This document shows positions 49,366 to 60,152 of a DNA stretch of 64,000 bases, in pieces; the stretch's first letter is position 1; every line of letters starts with the position of its first letter. The notes below the pieces were generated by a model. The model was not told where the DNA came from, did not search any database, and saw nothing but the letters and a program-made list of their open reading frames with translations. The position numbers and the translations under genes were made by a program. The DNA comes from Proteus hauseri ATCC 700826 (GTDB taxonomy: Bacteria > Pseudomonadota > Gammaproteobacteria > Enterobacterales > Enterobacteriaceae): assembly GCF_001654965.1 (NCBI RefSeq), contig NZ_LXEV01000018.1, forward strand, positions 146,173 to 210,172, in the 5' to 3' direction.

Positions 49366-51393
49366 TTATTTCACTTGTTGACCCGGTTTTGCACCATTGT
49401 CTGGGCTAAGTAAGAAGATATCTTCGCCGCCAGGACCTGCTGCCATGACCATGCCTTCTGAAATACCAAAACGCATTTTACGAGGTGCTAAGTTTGCCAC
49501 CATAACAGTTAAGCGACCTTCTAACACTTTTGGATCTGGGTATGCTGTACGAATTCCAGAGAATACTTGGCGTGTTTCACCACCTAAATCTAAAATTAAT
49601 TTTAGCAGTTTGTCAGAACCTTCAACGAAATCTGCTTGTTTAATTTCAGCAATGCGCATATCGATTTTAGCAAAATCGTCAAACTTAATCGTTTCTTGAA
49701 TGGGATCATCAGCTAATGGCCCTGAGACTTCTTTAATTGGCGCAATAGTACTTTTTGATGCTTCAACCATTGCATCTGCTTTATCCATATCAATACGGTT
49801 AAACAATGCTTTAAATTTGGTGATTTCTGTACCTAAAAGAGGTTGAGCCAATGAATCCCATGTTAACTCTGTTTGCAAAAAGGCTTCAGTACGTTCGGTT
49901 AATGAAGGTAAAATTGGTTTCAGGTAAGTCATAAGTACACGGAATAAGTTAATTCCCATTGTACAAATTGCCTGTAACTCAGCATCTTTGCCTTCTTGTT
50001 TTGCCACAACCCACGGTGCTTTTTCGTCAATATAACGGTTTGCTTCATCAGCTAATGCCATAATTTCACGAATAGCTTTACCGTATTCACGGCTCTCAAA
50101 TGATTGAGCAATAGTAGTTTGCATATCAACAAAGTGCTGATAAAGCTTAGCATCATCTAAGGTGTTTGCTAATTTGCCATCAAAACGTTTACTGATAAAA
50201 CCTGCGGTACGAGAAGCGAGGTTAACCACTTTGTTAACGATGTCGCTATTTACGCGTTGCACAAAGTCTTCTAAGTTTAGGTCAATATCATCAATGCGTG
50301 ATGAAAGTTTCGCTGCATAGTAATAACGTAGGCAATCAGCATCAAAATGGTCAAGATAAGCACGCGCAGTAATAAAAGTACCACGAGATTTAGACATCTT
50401 GGCACCATTGACGGTGACATAACCATGAACAAATAGGTTTGTTGGTTTACGGTATTCACTGCCTTCTAACATTGCTGGCCAGAATAAGCTGTGGAAATAG
50501 ACAATATCTTTACCAATAAAGTGATAAAGGTCGGTTTTGCTGTCTTTATTCCAAAACTCATCAAAACTTAAGTCACCACGTTTTTCACATAGATTTAAGA
50601 ATGAGCTCATGTAACCAATAGGAGCATCTAGCCAAACGTAGAAATATTTACCCGGCGCATCTGGAATTTCAAAACCAAAATAAGGCGCATCACGAGTGAT
50701 ATCCCACTGCTGCAAACCACTGTCGAACCACTCTTGCATTTTGTTCGCAACTTGCTCTTGCAGTGCGCCAGAGCGGATCCATGCTTGTAACATATTGCTA
50801 AAAGCGGGTAGATCAAAGAAATAGTGCTCAGTTTGACGCATGACAGGCGTTGAACCAGAAACAACAGAACGAGGATTAATTAACTCTGTTGGGCTGTATG
50901 TTGAGCCACATACTTCGCAATTATCGCCATATTGATCTTCTGCTTTACATTTAGGGCAAGTGCCTTTTACAAAGCGGTCAGGCAAAAACATGCCTTTTTC
51001 TTCGTCATAAAGCTGAGAAATAGTTTTGCTTTTAATATGGCCATTTTGTTTTAGCGCAAGATAAATTTTAGTCGATAATTCACGACTTTCATCACTGTGA
51101 GTTGAGTGATAGTTATCATAGCTAATATTAAAACCCGCAAAATCCTGCTGATGCTCTTGGCTCATTTCGTCTATCATAGCTTCTGGGGTAATACCCAGTT
51201 GTTGAGCTTTCAGCATAATTGGTGTGCCGTGAGCATCGTCAGCGCAGATGAAATGAACTTCTTTGCCGCGCATTCGGTGGTAACGGACCCAGATATCTGC
51301 CTGAATGTGCTCAAGGATATGACCGAGATGAATTGAACCGTTAGCATAAGGTAACGCGCAGGTTACCAATAATTTATTCGCGACGTGAGACAT
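49366..51393 (-). CDS. metG: Methionyl-tRNA synthetase MetG
   Basis: MetG charges tRNA(Met) with methionine. The 675-aa protein has the class I HIGH motif as HLGH (22-25), the four-Cys zinc knuckle [17 protein letters not shown] near residues 145-161, the KMSKS motif in [12 protein letters not shown], and a C-terminal EMAP/tRNA-binding-like dimerisation domain ([14 protein letters not shown] to the end). It is divergent from mrp as in E. coli. AAGG-type site before ATG. Confidence 0.97.
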   Translation of the reverse strand: MSHVANKLLVTCALPYANGSIHLGHILEHIQADIWVRYHRMRGKEVHFICADDAHGTPIMLKAQQLGITPEAMIDEMSQEHQQDFAGFNISYDNYHSTHSDESRELSTKIYLALKQNGHIKSKTISQLYDEEKGMFLPDRFVKGTCPKCKAEDQYGDNCEVCGSTYSPTELINPRSVVSGSTPVMRQTEHYFFDLPAFSNMLQAWIRSGALQEQVANKMQEWFDSGLQQWDITRDAPYFGFEIPDAPGKYFYVWLDAPIGYMSSFLNLCEKRGDLSFDEFWNKDSKTDLYHFIGKDIVYFHSLFWPAMLEGSEYRKPTNLFVHGYVTVNGAKMSKSRGTFITARAYLDHFDADCLRYYYAAKLSSRIDDIDLNLEDFVQRVNSDIVNKVVNLASRTAGFISKRFDGKLANTLDDAKLYQHFVDMQTTIAQSFESREYGKAIREIMALADEANRYIDEKAPWVVAKQEGKDAELQAICTMGINLFRVLMTYLKPILPSLTERTEAFLQTELTWDSLAQPLLGTEITKFKALFNRIDMDKADAMVEASKSTIAPIKEVSGPLADDPIQETIKFDDFAKIDMRIAEIKQADFVEGSDKLLKLILDLGGETRQVFSGIRTAYPDPKVLEGRLTVMVANLAPRKMRFGISEGMVMAAGPGGEDIFLLSPDNGAKPGQQVK

Positions 51394-51597
51394 AGTAAGG
51401 ATCTTACTTCCATAAAATTAATAAAAGGGACTTTGATGTTAACCTATCCGCCATCATGTCGCTAGGGCAATAACGGAGTTTTTGCAAGAGAAATTTCCGT
51501 TAGCAAATTGAGGTAAGGCATTATCGTAGTCATCGACTATCTGATATGATGGATGCACTCATATATTTAATAAATAATGAAAACGAGAGGAGCCGGG

Positions 51598-52710
51598 ATG
51601 AGTGAAAAATCCCCCGAGCAGACCACCCCTGAGATTCTGAAAGAAAAAGTTTCAGGTGTCTTGTCTACTTTTGAACACCCGACATTGAAGCGTAACCTGC
51701 TTTCATTAAAAGCATTACACCAATGTGCGATGATTGACGATGTTCTTCATATCGAATTAGTGATGCCATTTGTTTGGAAAAAACCTTTCCAAATGCTAAT
51801 TGAAGAAAAAACAGCTGAACTTCGCGAAATCACAGGTGCAAAAGCCATTGAATGGAAACTTAAGCATAATATTTCAACTTTACGCCGTGCTAATGATTTG
51901 CCAGGTGTAAATGGTGTTCGTAATATTCTTGCCGTGAGTTCCGGTAAAGGTGGTGTTGGTAAATCAAGTACTGCGGTGAACCTTGCTTTAGCATTAGCGC
52001 AAGAAGGTGCAAAAGTGGGTATTCTTGATGCTGATATTTATGGGCCTTCTATTCCAAATATGTTAGGTACTACGATGGAGCGTCCTACATCTCCAGATGG
52101 TCAGCATATGGCGCCAATCATGGCTTACGGATTAGCATCTAACTCTATCGGTTATTTGGTTACTGATGATAATGCGATGGTTTGGCGTGGTCCTATGGCA
52201 AGTAAGGCGTTAATGCAAATGCTGCAAGACACGCTATGGCCTGATTTGGATTATCTGGTTATCGATATGCCACCGGGCACTGGTGATATTCAGCTAACCT
52301 TATCGCAAAATATCCCTGTGACTGCCGCTGTTGTTGTGACAACTCCGCAAGATATTGCGTTGGTGGATGCAATGAAAGGCATCGTCATGTTTAAGAAAGT
52401 CAATGTACCTGTATTAGGTATTATTGAAAACATGAGCGCGCATATTTGCAGTAACTGTGGCCACCTAGAACCTATTTTTGGAACAGGTGGTGCGGCAAAA
52501 TTAGCTGAAAAATATAACTGTTTACTGTTAGGTCAAATTCCACTGCATATCTCTTTACGTGAAGACTTAGATCGTGGCCAACCAACAGTAATGCGTGATC
52601 CTGAAGGTGAATTTGCCGATATTTATCGTGAAATTGCATCGAATGTATCAGCACAAATGTTCTGGGATGGTGACACTATTGCGACGGAAATTTCTTTCCG
52701 CGCAGTTTAA
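51598..52710 (+). CDS. mrp: Fe-S cluster carrier ATPase Mrp (ApbC)
   Basis: This P-loop protein binds and delivers Fe-S clusters. The 370-aa product has an N-terminal MIP18-type domain, the deviant Walker A SSGKGGVGKSS near residues 114-124 and the cluster-binding pair CSNC near residue 284. ATG at 51598 has GAGAGGAG upstream and matches E. coli Mrp (369 aa). It is divergent from metG across a 204-base gap. The next gene, udk, is 212 bases away and likely separate. Confidence 0.95.
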   Translation: MSEKSPEQTTPEILKEKVSGVLSTFEHPTLKRNLLSLKALHQCAMIDDVLHIELVMPFVWKKPFQMLIEEKTAELREITGAKAIEWKLKHNISTLRRANDLPGVNGVRNILAVSSGKGGVGKSSTAVNLALALAQEGAKVGILDADIYGPSIPNMLGTTMERPTSPDGQHMAPIMAYGLASNSIGYLVTDDNAMVWRGPMASKALMQMLQDTLWPDLDYLVIDMPPGTGDIQLTLSQNIPVTAAVVVTTPQDIALVDAMKGIVMFKKVNVPVLGIIENMSAHICSNCGHLEPIFGTGGAAKLAEKYNCLLLGQIPLHISLREDLDRGQPTVMRDPEGEFADIYREIASNVSAQMFWDGDTIATEISFRAV

Positions 52711-52922
52711 GCATCATTCGAATAATTTATTGATTAAAATGGGAAGTTATTTGGCTTTCCATTTTTTTATCTATTATTTCTGACTATTTTTGATAAAAAA
52801 TAAATAGATTTCTGGTTTTACTCTGGAACCTGAATGATTTCAAAACTATAATCTGCGCTAGCGTAATGTTTCCATATTATTACGTTATCCCTCTTTTTAT
52901 TTCAAACCAGGTTTTTTTAATT

Positions 52923-53564
52923 ATGGCTGACACAGCACATCAGTGCACAATTGTAGGTATCGCTGGAGCCTCTGCTTCAGGTAAAAGTCTTATTGCAAGC
53001 ACGCTTTACCGTGAATTAAGAGCGCAAGTAGGTGATCATAATATCGGAGTGATACCCGAAGATTGTTACTATCGTGACCAAAGTGATTTAACGATGGAAG
53101 AGCGATATAAGGTTAATTATGACCACCCCAATTCGATGGATCACTCACTTTTATATCAACACTTGTGTGAACTCAAAGCAGGAAATGCCATCGAACTCCC
53201 TCAATATGACTACGTTGCTCACACTCGCAAGCCAGAAACCATTCATTTTAAACCAAAAAAAGTTATTATTATTGAAGGTATTCTGTTATTAACAGATAAA
53301 CGTCTACGTGAAGAGATGGATTTTTCTATCTTTGTAGACACGCCACTTGATATTTGCTTGATGCGTCGTATTAAACGTGATGTTAACGAACGTGGACGCA
53401 GTTTAGATTCGGTTATTGAACAATATAATAAAACCGTTCGTCCTATGTTCTTTCAATTTATCGAACCTTCTAAACAATATGCCGATATTATTGTTCCAAG
53501 AGGCGGTAAAAACCGCGTGGCGATAGATATCTTAAAAGCAAAAATCGGACAGTTTTGCGAATAA
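52923..53564 (+). CDS. udk: Uridine kinase Udk
   Basis: Udk phosphorylates uridine and cytidine to their 5'-monophosphates in salvage. The 213-aa protein has the P-loop [11 protein letters not shown] near residues 12-22, [11 protein letters not shown], the [23 protein letters not shown] lid region and [20 protein letters not shown] at 52923 gives the exact E. coli length, although the frame remains open to 52866. It is followed by dcd after 68 bases, as in E. coli. Confidence 0.96.
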   Translation: MADTAHQCTIVGIAGASASGKSLIASTLYRELRAQVGDHNIGVIPEDCYYRDQSDLTMEERYKVNYDHPNSMDHSLLYQHLCELKAGNAIELPQYDYVAHTRKPETIHFKPKKVIIIEGILLLTDKRLREEMDFSIFVDTPLDICLMRRIKRDVNERGRSLDSVIEQYNKTVRPMFFQFIEPSKQYADIIVPRGGKNRVAIDILKAKIGQFCE

Positions 53565-53632
53565 TTAGTTTCATTTGTGGGCAGCTTTCATGCATGATGA
53601 AACTGCCTATTTAACTTGAAGAGGGAAATAAA

Positions 53633-54214
53633 ATGCGATTGTGCGACCGTGATATTATTCAGTGGCTAGATGACGGAAAGTTGGTTATTGAACCTCGCCC
53701 GCCTATTGAGCGAATTAACGGCGCAACAGCGGATGTTCGTTTAGGAAATCAATTTCGTGTTTTCCAAGGGCATACTGCCGCTTATATCGATCTTAGTGGT
53801 CCTAAAGCTGAAGTTAATGAAGCATTAGAACGAGTTATGAGTGATGAAATTGTTTTGCTTGAAGGTGAAGCTTTTTATTTACATCCTGGAGAGTTGGCTC
53901 TGGCTGTGACTCTTGAGTCTGTTACTTTGCCCGATAATGTGGTGGGATGGTTAGATGGACGTTCTTCATTAGCACGTTTAGGTTTAATGGTGCATGTTAC
54001 TGCTCATCGTATTGATCCGGGCTGGCATGGACAAATTGTATTAGAGTTTTTTAATTCAGGAAAACTACCATTAGCATTAAGACCAGGCATGGTGATTGGT
54101 GCATTAAGTTTTGAACCCATGTCAGGCTCTGCGGATAGACCTTATAATCGCCGCCAAGATGCAAAATATAAAAATCAGCAAGGGGCTGTTGGTAGTCGAA
54201 TTAGTGAAGATTAA
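53633..54214 (+). CDS. dcd: dCTP deaminase Dcd
   Basis: Dcd converts dCTP to dUTP, the main route to dTMP in enterobacteria. The 193-aa protein is the same length as in E. coli, with [19 protein letters not shown] motif 1 ([14 protein letters not shown]), the [24 protein letters not shown] block holding the nucleotide site and the C-terminal [15 protein letters not shown] tail. GAGGG before the ATG. It precedes asmA, as in E. coli. Confidence 0.97.
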   Translation: MRLCDRDIIQWLDDGKLVIEPRPPIERINGATADVRLGNQFRVFQGHTAAYIDLSGPKAEVNEALERVMSDEIVLLEGEAFYLHPGELALAVTLESVTLPDNVVGWLDGRSSLARLGLMVHVTAHRIDPGWHGQIVLEFFNSGKLPLALRPGMVIGALSFEPMSGSADRPYNRRQDAKYKNQQGAVGSRISED

Positions 54215-54263
54215 CTATTCTTTACAGTAATTATTATCAGATTTTACTAAAACGGGTAATTAT

Positions 54264-56198
54264 ATGAAAAGGTTTCTGACAACACTGGCTATTTTGCTTG
54301 TCGTTATTATTGCTGGCTTAACTGCATTAGTTTTGCTCATTAACCCCAATGATTTCCGTGGATATTTAGTTGAACGAGTTGAAAAACAAAGCGGTTATAA
54401 GCTGACATTACAAGATGATATGCGCTGGCATGTATGGCCAAAACTCAGCATTATTACAGGTAATATGTCGCTTTCTGCACCTGATGCAGAGCAACCTTTA
54501 ATTACCGCAGATAATATGCGCCTTGATGTTGAATTATGGCCGCTACTTTCTCATCAGCTCGAAATAAAAGAAGTTATGCTAAAAGGTGCAGTTGTTCGAC
54601 AAACACCAGAAAGTAGAGCTATCCCTAAGGTTGCCCCACCTGCAATATCGAAAAGCCAATCTCATTCAAATATTGAACCTAAAACAAATCGTTGGCAGTT
54701 AAATATTGCCAAGGTAAATATCACCGATAGCTTGCTGATTTGGCAAACAGGTGATGGTGAACAGCTCAATTTACGCGATATTAATTTATCGCTTAAAACA
54801 GATGCTCAACAGCAAGTAACGCTAGAGATGAGCACGAAAGTAAATCGTGATCGTCGAGAAATTGCATTTAATCTAAATGCTGATGTGGATATGAGTGAAT
54901 ATCCATATCAAATTAGCGGTAATATTACGCAGTTTGATTATATTTTATCCGGAATGGGGTTTCCTGAAAGCGGGATTCAAGGCAACTTAACCTCTGCTTT
55001 TAGCTATAAAAATGGCAATTCAAATAGTCTCTCATTTGATAATTTAATTTTACTGGCTAATGAAAACCAACTTCAGGGACATATTAGTGCTAATTTTGCA
55101 AAAAAAGCACGGTATGAAGTGGTTTTAAATAGTGACTCTTTAAATCTTAATACATTATTGCCAAATATAGCGCCAGATAAAGAATCTGAGGCCGCATTAA
55201 TTACGCCGAAATCAGACAAGACAAAACCACAGTCATTCGCATTATTTAACACGGCGTATGCCGCCCCTGCGCCTAATGCAACAATTATGACTCGTCCTGT
55301 TATTACCTCTATGAATGATGAAAATAAAGATTATGATTTAACTCATTGGGGTAATATTGAATTTGCGGTTAAATTAGCATTTAACAAATTGATTTATAAA
55401 GATTTAGAAATTAATAATTTTAAAGTAGATGCTGAAAATAAACAAAATGCGTTAAAAATCCAAACATTAGCAGGGCAAATTCTTAATGGTGAGTTTTCTC
55501 TTCCTATTGTCGTGTCGACCAGTGTTATTCCTGCCCATATCAGCATGGATATCACTATGAAAGAGATCCCATTACAGCCATTATTACGTGCTTTTGAACA
55601 GCCTGAAAACTTTAGCGGTTTTATTTCAGCGAACGGAAATTTAGACGGTACGGGATATAACCGCGATGCGTTTCTTAATAGCTGGCAAGGTAATTTGAAT
55701 ACTACACTCACGCAGTTTAAAATGTATGGTTTAAATATTCCTCAAGTTATTCAACAATCAATTGCGCAAGCTACAGATAAAGTGATGTCTCCTGAAGATA
55801 TTACCAACTATACACAAGCAGATAGTGTTATCGCCCAATTTAAATTAAGACAAAAAGGGCGTATTACTTTAACGGCGCTTGATGCTCAAGCTGATATAGC
55901 AAGTATAAAAGGACAAGGTGAGGTTAATCTTCAACGCCATAATCTTGATATTATGTTGCTGGTTAATATTAAAAAAGGTTGGGGAAAAGAAAATGAATTT
56001 GTCCGTCAGTTAACTAAAATTGCTATTCCTTTGCGACTTTATGGTGACTGGAGCGCAATTCAATACGAATTTAATGTAGAAAAATTATTTCGAGATCAAC
56101 TGCAACAGAAAGCGAAACAAGCTATTGATAACTGGCTTAACAAACAAGATGAAAGCCCAGAAGTAAAGGCTCTTAATCAGTTATTGAAAAAGCTATAA
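54264..56198 (+). CDS. asmA: AsmA family protein
   Basis: AsmA is an inner-membrane-anchored protein with a long periplasmic beta-structured domain, related to the bridge-like lipid-transfer proteins and affecting outer-membrane assembly in E. coli. The 644-aa product has an N-terminal anchor (LTTLAILLVVIIAGLTALVLLI, about 5-26), the NPNDFRGYLVERVEKQSGYKL start of the AsmA domain and the C-terminal block (LDAQADIASIKGQGEVNL). It is slightly longer than E. coli AsmA (617 aa), with a variable Ala/Pro/Thr-rich segment near residues 325-345. Confidence 0.92.
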   Translation: MKRFLTTLAILLVVIIAGLTALVLLINPNDFRGYLVERVEKQSGYKLTLQDDMRWHVWPKLSIITGNMSLSAPDAEQPLITADNMRLDVELWPLLSHQLEIKEVMLKGAVVRQTPESRAIPKVAPPAISKSQSHSNIEPKTNRWQLNIAKVNITDSLLIWQTGDGEQLNLRDINLSLKTDAQQQVTLEMSTKVNRDRREIAFNLNADVDMSEYPYQISGNITQFDYILSGMGFPESGIQGNLTSAFSYKNGNSNSLSFDNLILLANENQLQGHISANFAKKARYEVVLNSDSLNLNTLLPNIAPDKESEAALITPKSDKTKPQSFALFNTAYAAPAPNATIMTRPVITSMNDENKDYDLTHWGNIEFAVKLAFNKLIYKDLEINNFKVDAENKQNALKIQTLAGQILNGEFSLPIVVSTSVIPAHISMDITMKEIPLQPLLRAFEQPENFSGFISANGNLDGTGYNRDAFLNSWQGNLNTTLTQFKMYGLNIPQVIQQSIAQATDKVMSPEDITNYTQADSVIAQFKLRQKGRITLTALDAQADIASIKGQGEVNLQRHNLDIMLLVNIKKGWGKENEFVRQLTKIAIPLRLYGDWSAIQYEFNVEKLFRDQLQQKAKQAIDNWLNKQDESPEVKALNQLLKKL

Positions 56199-56231
56199 CA
56201 TCGTAATTTTTAACTCCATCACATCGTGAAT

Positions 56232-56268
56232 AAAAGCACACTATCTTAATGATCCTGTGCTTTTTTCT
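56232..56268 (+). terminator. asmA terminator
   Basis: AAAAGCACA (56232-56240) pairs with TGTGCTTTT (56256-56264), with a T-run. Confidence 0.85.
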
Positions 56269-56348
56269 TTATATCTATCATTTAATTTATATTTTGAATA
56301 AAAACTAAGCATTCGTGCTATATAGACATAAAAAAATAGTCATTTTTT

Positions 56349-56362
56349 TTGATATATGTCAT
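56349..56362 (+). promoter_or_regulatory. Possible FNR site before dcuC
   Basis: TTGATATATGTCAT matches 8 of 10 positions of the FNR consensus TTGATNNNNATCAA. It lies about 114 bases before dcuC, which in E. coli is activated by FNR under anaerobic conditions. Confidence 0.35.
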
Positions 56363-56475
56363 ACACTGCTCTGTTCGCTTTGGGCAGAGTGTCTCAATCG
56401 CGCAAAACGCAAAAATGATGATAACAATAAAACACTTCATTTTATTAATCACTATGTATGACAGGAACTGTGTAA

Positions 56476-57837
56476 ATGATCGAAATTCTTATTGGTGCTC
56501 TGGTCGCTGTGGGCGTCGGACGCTATATCGTTAAAGGCTACTCACCAACCGGTGTTTTAATGACAGGTGGTTTATTATTACTGATTATCAGCGTAATAAT
56601 GGGCAGAGCAGTATTACCACCAAGTGCAGCAGCAACAGGTTATGGTTTAATTGATATCGTTGAGTATGTGAAAAATCTACTTATGAGCCGTGGTGGCGAT
56701 TTAGGTATGATGATCATGATACTTTGTGGTTTTGCCGCTTATATGACACACATTGGCGCCAATGATGTGGTGGTGAAATTAGCTTCTCGTCCACTAAAAA
56801 TGATCAACTCACCTTATCTTTTAATGGTTGCGGCTTATATTGTTGCTTGCTTAATGTCATTGGCTGTTTCTTCTGCTACAGGTTTAGGCGTGTTGTTAAT
56901 GGCAACATTGTTCCCAGTTATGGTTAATATGGGAATAAGTCGTGGTGCAGCAGCGGCTATTTGTGCATCTCCAGCCTCAATTATTTTAGCGCCGACATCA
57001 GGAGATGTAATTTTAGCCGCAGAAGCGTCTAAAATGCCGTTAATTGATTTTGCATTCAAAACAACATTGCCTATTTCTATTGCTGCGATCATTGGTATGT
57101 GTATCGCTCACTTCTTCTGGCAGCGTTATCTTGACCGTAAAGAGCACATTGAAACAGAAATGTTAGATGTGAATGAGATCAAAACTCATGCTCCAAGTTT
57201 CTACGCTATTTTACCATTTACGCCAATTATTGGTGTTTTAGTGTTTGATGGTAAATGGTTACCTGAATTACATATCGTCGCGATTATTATTATCTGTATG
57301 ATGTTAGCGGCAGTTATCGAATTTATGCGTAGTTTTAGCGCTAAACAAGTTTTTGAAGGCTTAGAAGTCGCTTATCGTGGTATGGCCGATGCCTTTGCAC
57401 AAGTTGTTATGTTATTAGTTGCAGCAGGTGTCTTCGCGCAGGGCTTAACAACCGTTGGCTTTATTAATGCGTTAATTGACGGTGCACAGGCATTGGGCTC
57501 AGGTGCGATTGTTATGATGATTGCATTAGTCCTTATCACCATGTTAGCAGCTATGACAACGGGTTCTGGTAATGCGCCATTCTATGCTTTCGTTGAATTA
57601 ATTCCGCGCTTAGCAAACAATATGGGTGTTAACCCTGCTTACTTAACTATTCCTATGTTACAAGCATCAAACTTAGGTCGTACATTATCACCAGTTTCGG
57701 GTGTTGTTGTGGCGGTATCAGGTATGGCAAAAATCTCACCTTTTGAAGTGATGAAACGCGTTTCTGTCCCTGTATTAGTGGGTTTAGTGATCGTTATTGT
57801 TGCTACCGAGATTTTAGTACCAAGTACTTTAGGTTAA
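56476..57837 (+). CDS. dcuC: Anaerobic C4-dicarboxylate transporter DcuC
   Basis: DcuC is an inner-membrane carrier used mainly for succinate efflux during anaerobic fermentation. The 453-aa protein closely follows E. coli DcuC: VGRYIVKGYSPTGVLMTGGLLLLI near residues 14-37, MSRGGDLGMMIMILCGFAAYMTHIGANDVVVKLAS near 71-105 and LGRTLSPVSGVVVAVSGMAKISPFEVMKR near 397-425. It has its own promoter region and terminator. The second, more distant family member is in the island at 23 kb. Confidence 0.94.
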   Translation: MIEILIGALVAVGVGRYIVKGYSPTGVLMTGGLLLLIISVIMGRAVLPPSAAATGYGLIDIVEYVKNLLMSRGGDLGMMIMILCGFAAYMTHIGANDVVVKLASRPLKMINSPYLLMVAAYIVACLMSLAVSSATGLGVLLMATLFPVMVNMGISRGAAAAICASPASIILAPTSGDVILAAEASKMPLIDFAFKTTLPISIAAIIGMCIAHFFWQRYLDRKEHIETEMLDVNEIKTHAPSFYAILPFTPIIGVLVFDGKWLPELHIVAIIIICMMLAAVIEFMRSFSAKQVFEGLEVAYRGMADAFAQVVMLLVAAGVFAQGLTTVGFINALIDGAQALGSGAIVMMIALVLITMLAAMTTGSGNAPFYAFVELIPRLANNMGVNPAYLTIPMLQASNLGRTLSPVSGVVVAVSGMAKISPFEVMKRVSVPVLVGLVIVIVATEILVPSTLG

Positions 57838-57887
57838 TTATTTAAAAGATTAAATTCACGTTAACTTATTTAGTTATCGCTTTATTG

Positions 57888-57921
57888 GCGGGCTTTGTTG
57901 ATAACAAAGTCCGCTTTTTTA
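57888..57921 (+). terminator. dcuC terminator
   Basis: GCGGGCTTTGTT (57888-57899) pairs with AACAAAGTCCGC (57903-57914), followed by TTTTTT. Confidence 0.93.
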
Positions 57922-57951
57922 TATGTATTATTGAAAGGTAGGAATGGGGGG

Positions 57952-58254
57952 TTATTGTGTCGATTGAATAAAGGCGCTAGCCACTTTTTTAGGCCCTTCA
58001 TAAATTTCAATTATATCTAATATTTTTAATAAGTGATGAGGTGCTTGTTCGACTAAAAATTGTAAATTCCCTTCGCTTACCCACCGTTCTTGCTCTTTTA
58101 GTGTTTGAATGATGTCAATGGTTAAACTCCAAGCGTTAGGCTCGTTAGGTAGCAATGTCATTGGATAATAAAAACCACGCATAGGCGGTGATGATTTTCG
58201 CCCACCTTCATCGACAGTTAACCAAATAATTTTGACTCTGACGCTATTATTCAT
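57952..58254 (-). CDS. Small protein, possible EF-Tu-domain-like fold
   Basis: This 100-aa product is not firmly recognised. The N-terminal stretch VRVKIIWLTVDEGGRKSSPP resembles the start of small proteins annotated with an EF-Tu-like beta-barrel domain (the pattern GGR..P...GF.YP), and the rest alternates short strands and a helix. No signal peptide or membrane segment is seen. It lies 74 bases downstream of yegH on the same strand, separated from it by a terminator hairpin. Function unknown. Confidence 0.7.
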   Translation of the reverse strand: MNNSVRVKIIWLTVDEGGRKSSPPMRGFYYPMTLLPNEPNAWSLTIDIIQTLKEQERWVSEGNLQFLVEQAPHHLLKILDIIEIYEGPKKVASAFIQSTQ

Positions 58255-58282
58255 GCTGGTTCTTATAACAAAAAAATGAGAT

Positions 58283-58312
58283 AAAAAATATCCGCCATAA
58301 AGGCGGATATTG
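58283..58312 (-). terminator. yegH terminator
   Basis: ATATCCGCC (58289-58297) pairs with GGCGGATAT (58302-58310). On the minus strand it is followed by TTTTTTAT. Confidence 0.88.
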
Positions 58313-58328
58313 AAAAGTTTAAATGAGA

Positions 58329-59909
58329 TTACGCTTCATCAACGTTTTCTTCATCATCAACAACAGGTTCGACGATGCGGACTTTATTAATGCGGTGATT
58401 ATTGACTTCTAATGGCTCGAATTCAATGCCATCAATCATGATTTTCTCACCCACTCTTGGCACACGTTGTAAGTGTTCCATGAGTAAGCCAGCAAGCGTT
58501 TCATACTCACGCTTTTCATCCAACTTGATAGGAATATAAAGTACTAAATCTTCAAGTGGAGTGAAGCCATTAACGGTCCATGAGCCATCTTCATTCTGTG
58601 AGATATCGTGGCGAGAATCGTTTTCTTCTGAGCTAACAGGTAAGTTACCTGCAATAGTTTCCATGACATCGGTTAATGTCACAATACCTTCAACAGAACC
58701 AAATTCGTCAACGACAAACGCAAAATGAGTATGCGCATTACGAAATTGTTCTAATGCTTGTAATAGTGATAAACCTTCAGGGAAAATAAGCGGTTGCTTT
58801 ACTAGCAAACGTAAATTTAGCTCTTCATCACGCAACTGCTGATTCAGTAATTGGATAACATTAACAACACCAACAGGTTCATCGCTGTGTTGTTCATCAG
58901 TAATAACCAGACGTGAATGTGGATCTTTCTCTAATAATTCACGAATATCATCTTGAGTTGCGTTTAAATCGACGTATTCCACATCATGGCGCGATGTCAT
59001 TATGCTGTTTACGTTTCGCTGGCTTAATCCAAGCACACGTACAATCATTTGACGTTCTTGAGGATCAAACGCTTCTTCTGTATTCGCAATTAAATCAGAA
59101 GTATGAGGATCTAATTCAGCAGCATCAGGCTTACCATTGATAATCCGTAGAACCGCATCAGCTGTACGTTCACGTAAAGAACGAGACGCTGTTAAGAAGC
59201 GGCGACGGTTAAATTGTGCGAGCTGATTAAATACCTCTATCATGATAGAGAAACCTATCGCAGCATACAGATAACCTTTTGGAATGGCATAACCAAAACC
59301 TTCGGCAACCAGTGCAAAACCAATCATCAGCAAGAAGCTTAAACACAAAATAACAATGGTTGGGTGGTTGTTAACAAAAGTAGTTAATGGCTTACTTGCA
59401 AGGATCATCAAGAACATTGCAATAGTCACTGCTGCAACCATGACACCCAAATGATCAACCATACCAACAGCGGTTATCACAGAATCTAGTGAGAACACGG
59501 CATCTAGCACGATAATTTGCGCTACTACGGACCAAAATCGGGTAGTTTTGCGTTGTTTTCCTTCGTTGTGATCTTTACCTTCTAGTCGTTCATTAAGCTC
59601 CATTGTGGCTTTGAACAGCAAGAATATCCCCCCAACAAGCATGATTAAGTCTCTTGCACTGAAAGGATGATCAAATAAAGTGATAATTGGCTTGGTTAGT
59701 GTAATTAACCAAGATAGGCTAAATAACAGAACAACGCGCATGATTAAAGCGCATAATAAACCTGTTATACGAGCTTTATCTCTTAATTTTGCTGGAAGTT
59801 TATCTGCCAGAATGGCAATGAAAACAAGGTTATCGATACCTAGTACGATTTCAAGAACAATAAGGGTGGCCAGTCCAGCCCATATCGTCGGATCTACGAT
59901 CCATTCCAT
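58329..59909 (-). CDS. yegH: TerC/CBS/CorC_HlyC protein YegH
   Basis: The 526-aa protein combines an N-terminal TerC-like membrane domain (about seven segments; [21 protein letters not shown] near residues 19-39 and the Asp-containing [24 protein letters not shown] near 128-151), a paired CBS domain region (about 300-430, with [25 protein letters not shown]) and a C-terminal CorC_HlyC domain. This is the layout of E. coli YegH (527 aa). The role is not established; TerC domains are tied to metal-ion export. It is divergent from gnd. Confidence 0.93.
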   Translation of the reverse strand: MEWIVDPTIWAGLATLIVLEIVLGIDNLVFIAILADKLPAKLRDKARITGLLCALIMRVVLLFSLSWLITLTKPIITLFDHPFSARDLIMLVGGIFLLFKATMELNERLEGKDHNEGKQRKTTRFWSVVAQIIVLDAVFSLDSVITAVGMVDHLGVMVAAVTIAMFLMILASKPLTTFVNNHPTIVILCLSFLLMIGFALVAEGFGYAIPKGYLYAAIGFSIMIEVFNQLAQFNRRRFLTASRSLRERTADAVLRIINGKPDAAELDPHTSDLIANTEEAFDPQERQMIVRVLGLSQRNVNSIMTSRHDVEYVDLNATQDDIRELLEKDPHSRLVITDEQHSDEPVGVVNVIQLLNQQLRDEELNLRLLVKQPLIFPEGLSLLQALEQFRNAHTHFAFVVDEFGSVEGIVTLTDVMETIAGNLPVSSEENDSRHDISQNEDGSWTVNGFTPLEDLVLYIPIKLDEKREYETLAGLLMEHLQRVPRVGEKIMIDGIEFEPLEVNNHRINKVRIVEPVVDDEENVDEA

Positions 59910-60152
59910 ACAGTTTGTTTTACCTTCTATAAAGACGGCTCATGCCGACTTAGGAATAATGAGCAATTTGAAGGAATTTTTCAATAATTTATTATCAATA
60001 TAGAGGTAATAATTTCATTTTACGTGAAACAGAGCGATATCGATTGCATCAATAACTACCACCAATTGATAGAGTGAGTTACTATGTGATCAGGTTAACA
60101 AATTGTCAGTACTTAGATACTGGCAGGTATATTTTCAGACGGGAGTTATTTC

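Noticed and set aside
52866..52922. 19-residue N-terminal extension of Udk
   Set aside because: The sequence is hydrophobic and unlike the family; the ATG at 52923 gives the exact E. coli length.
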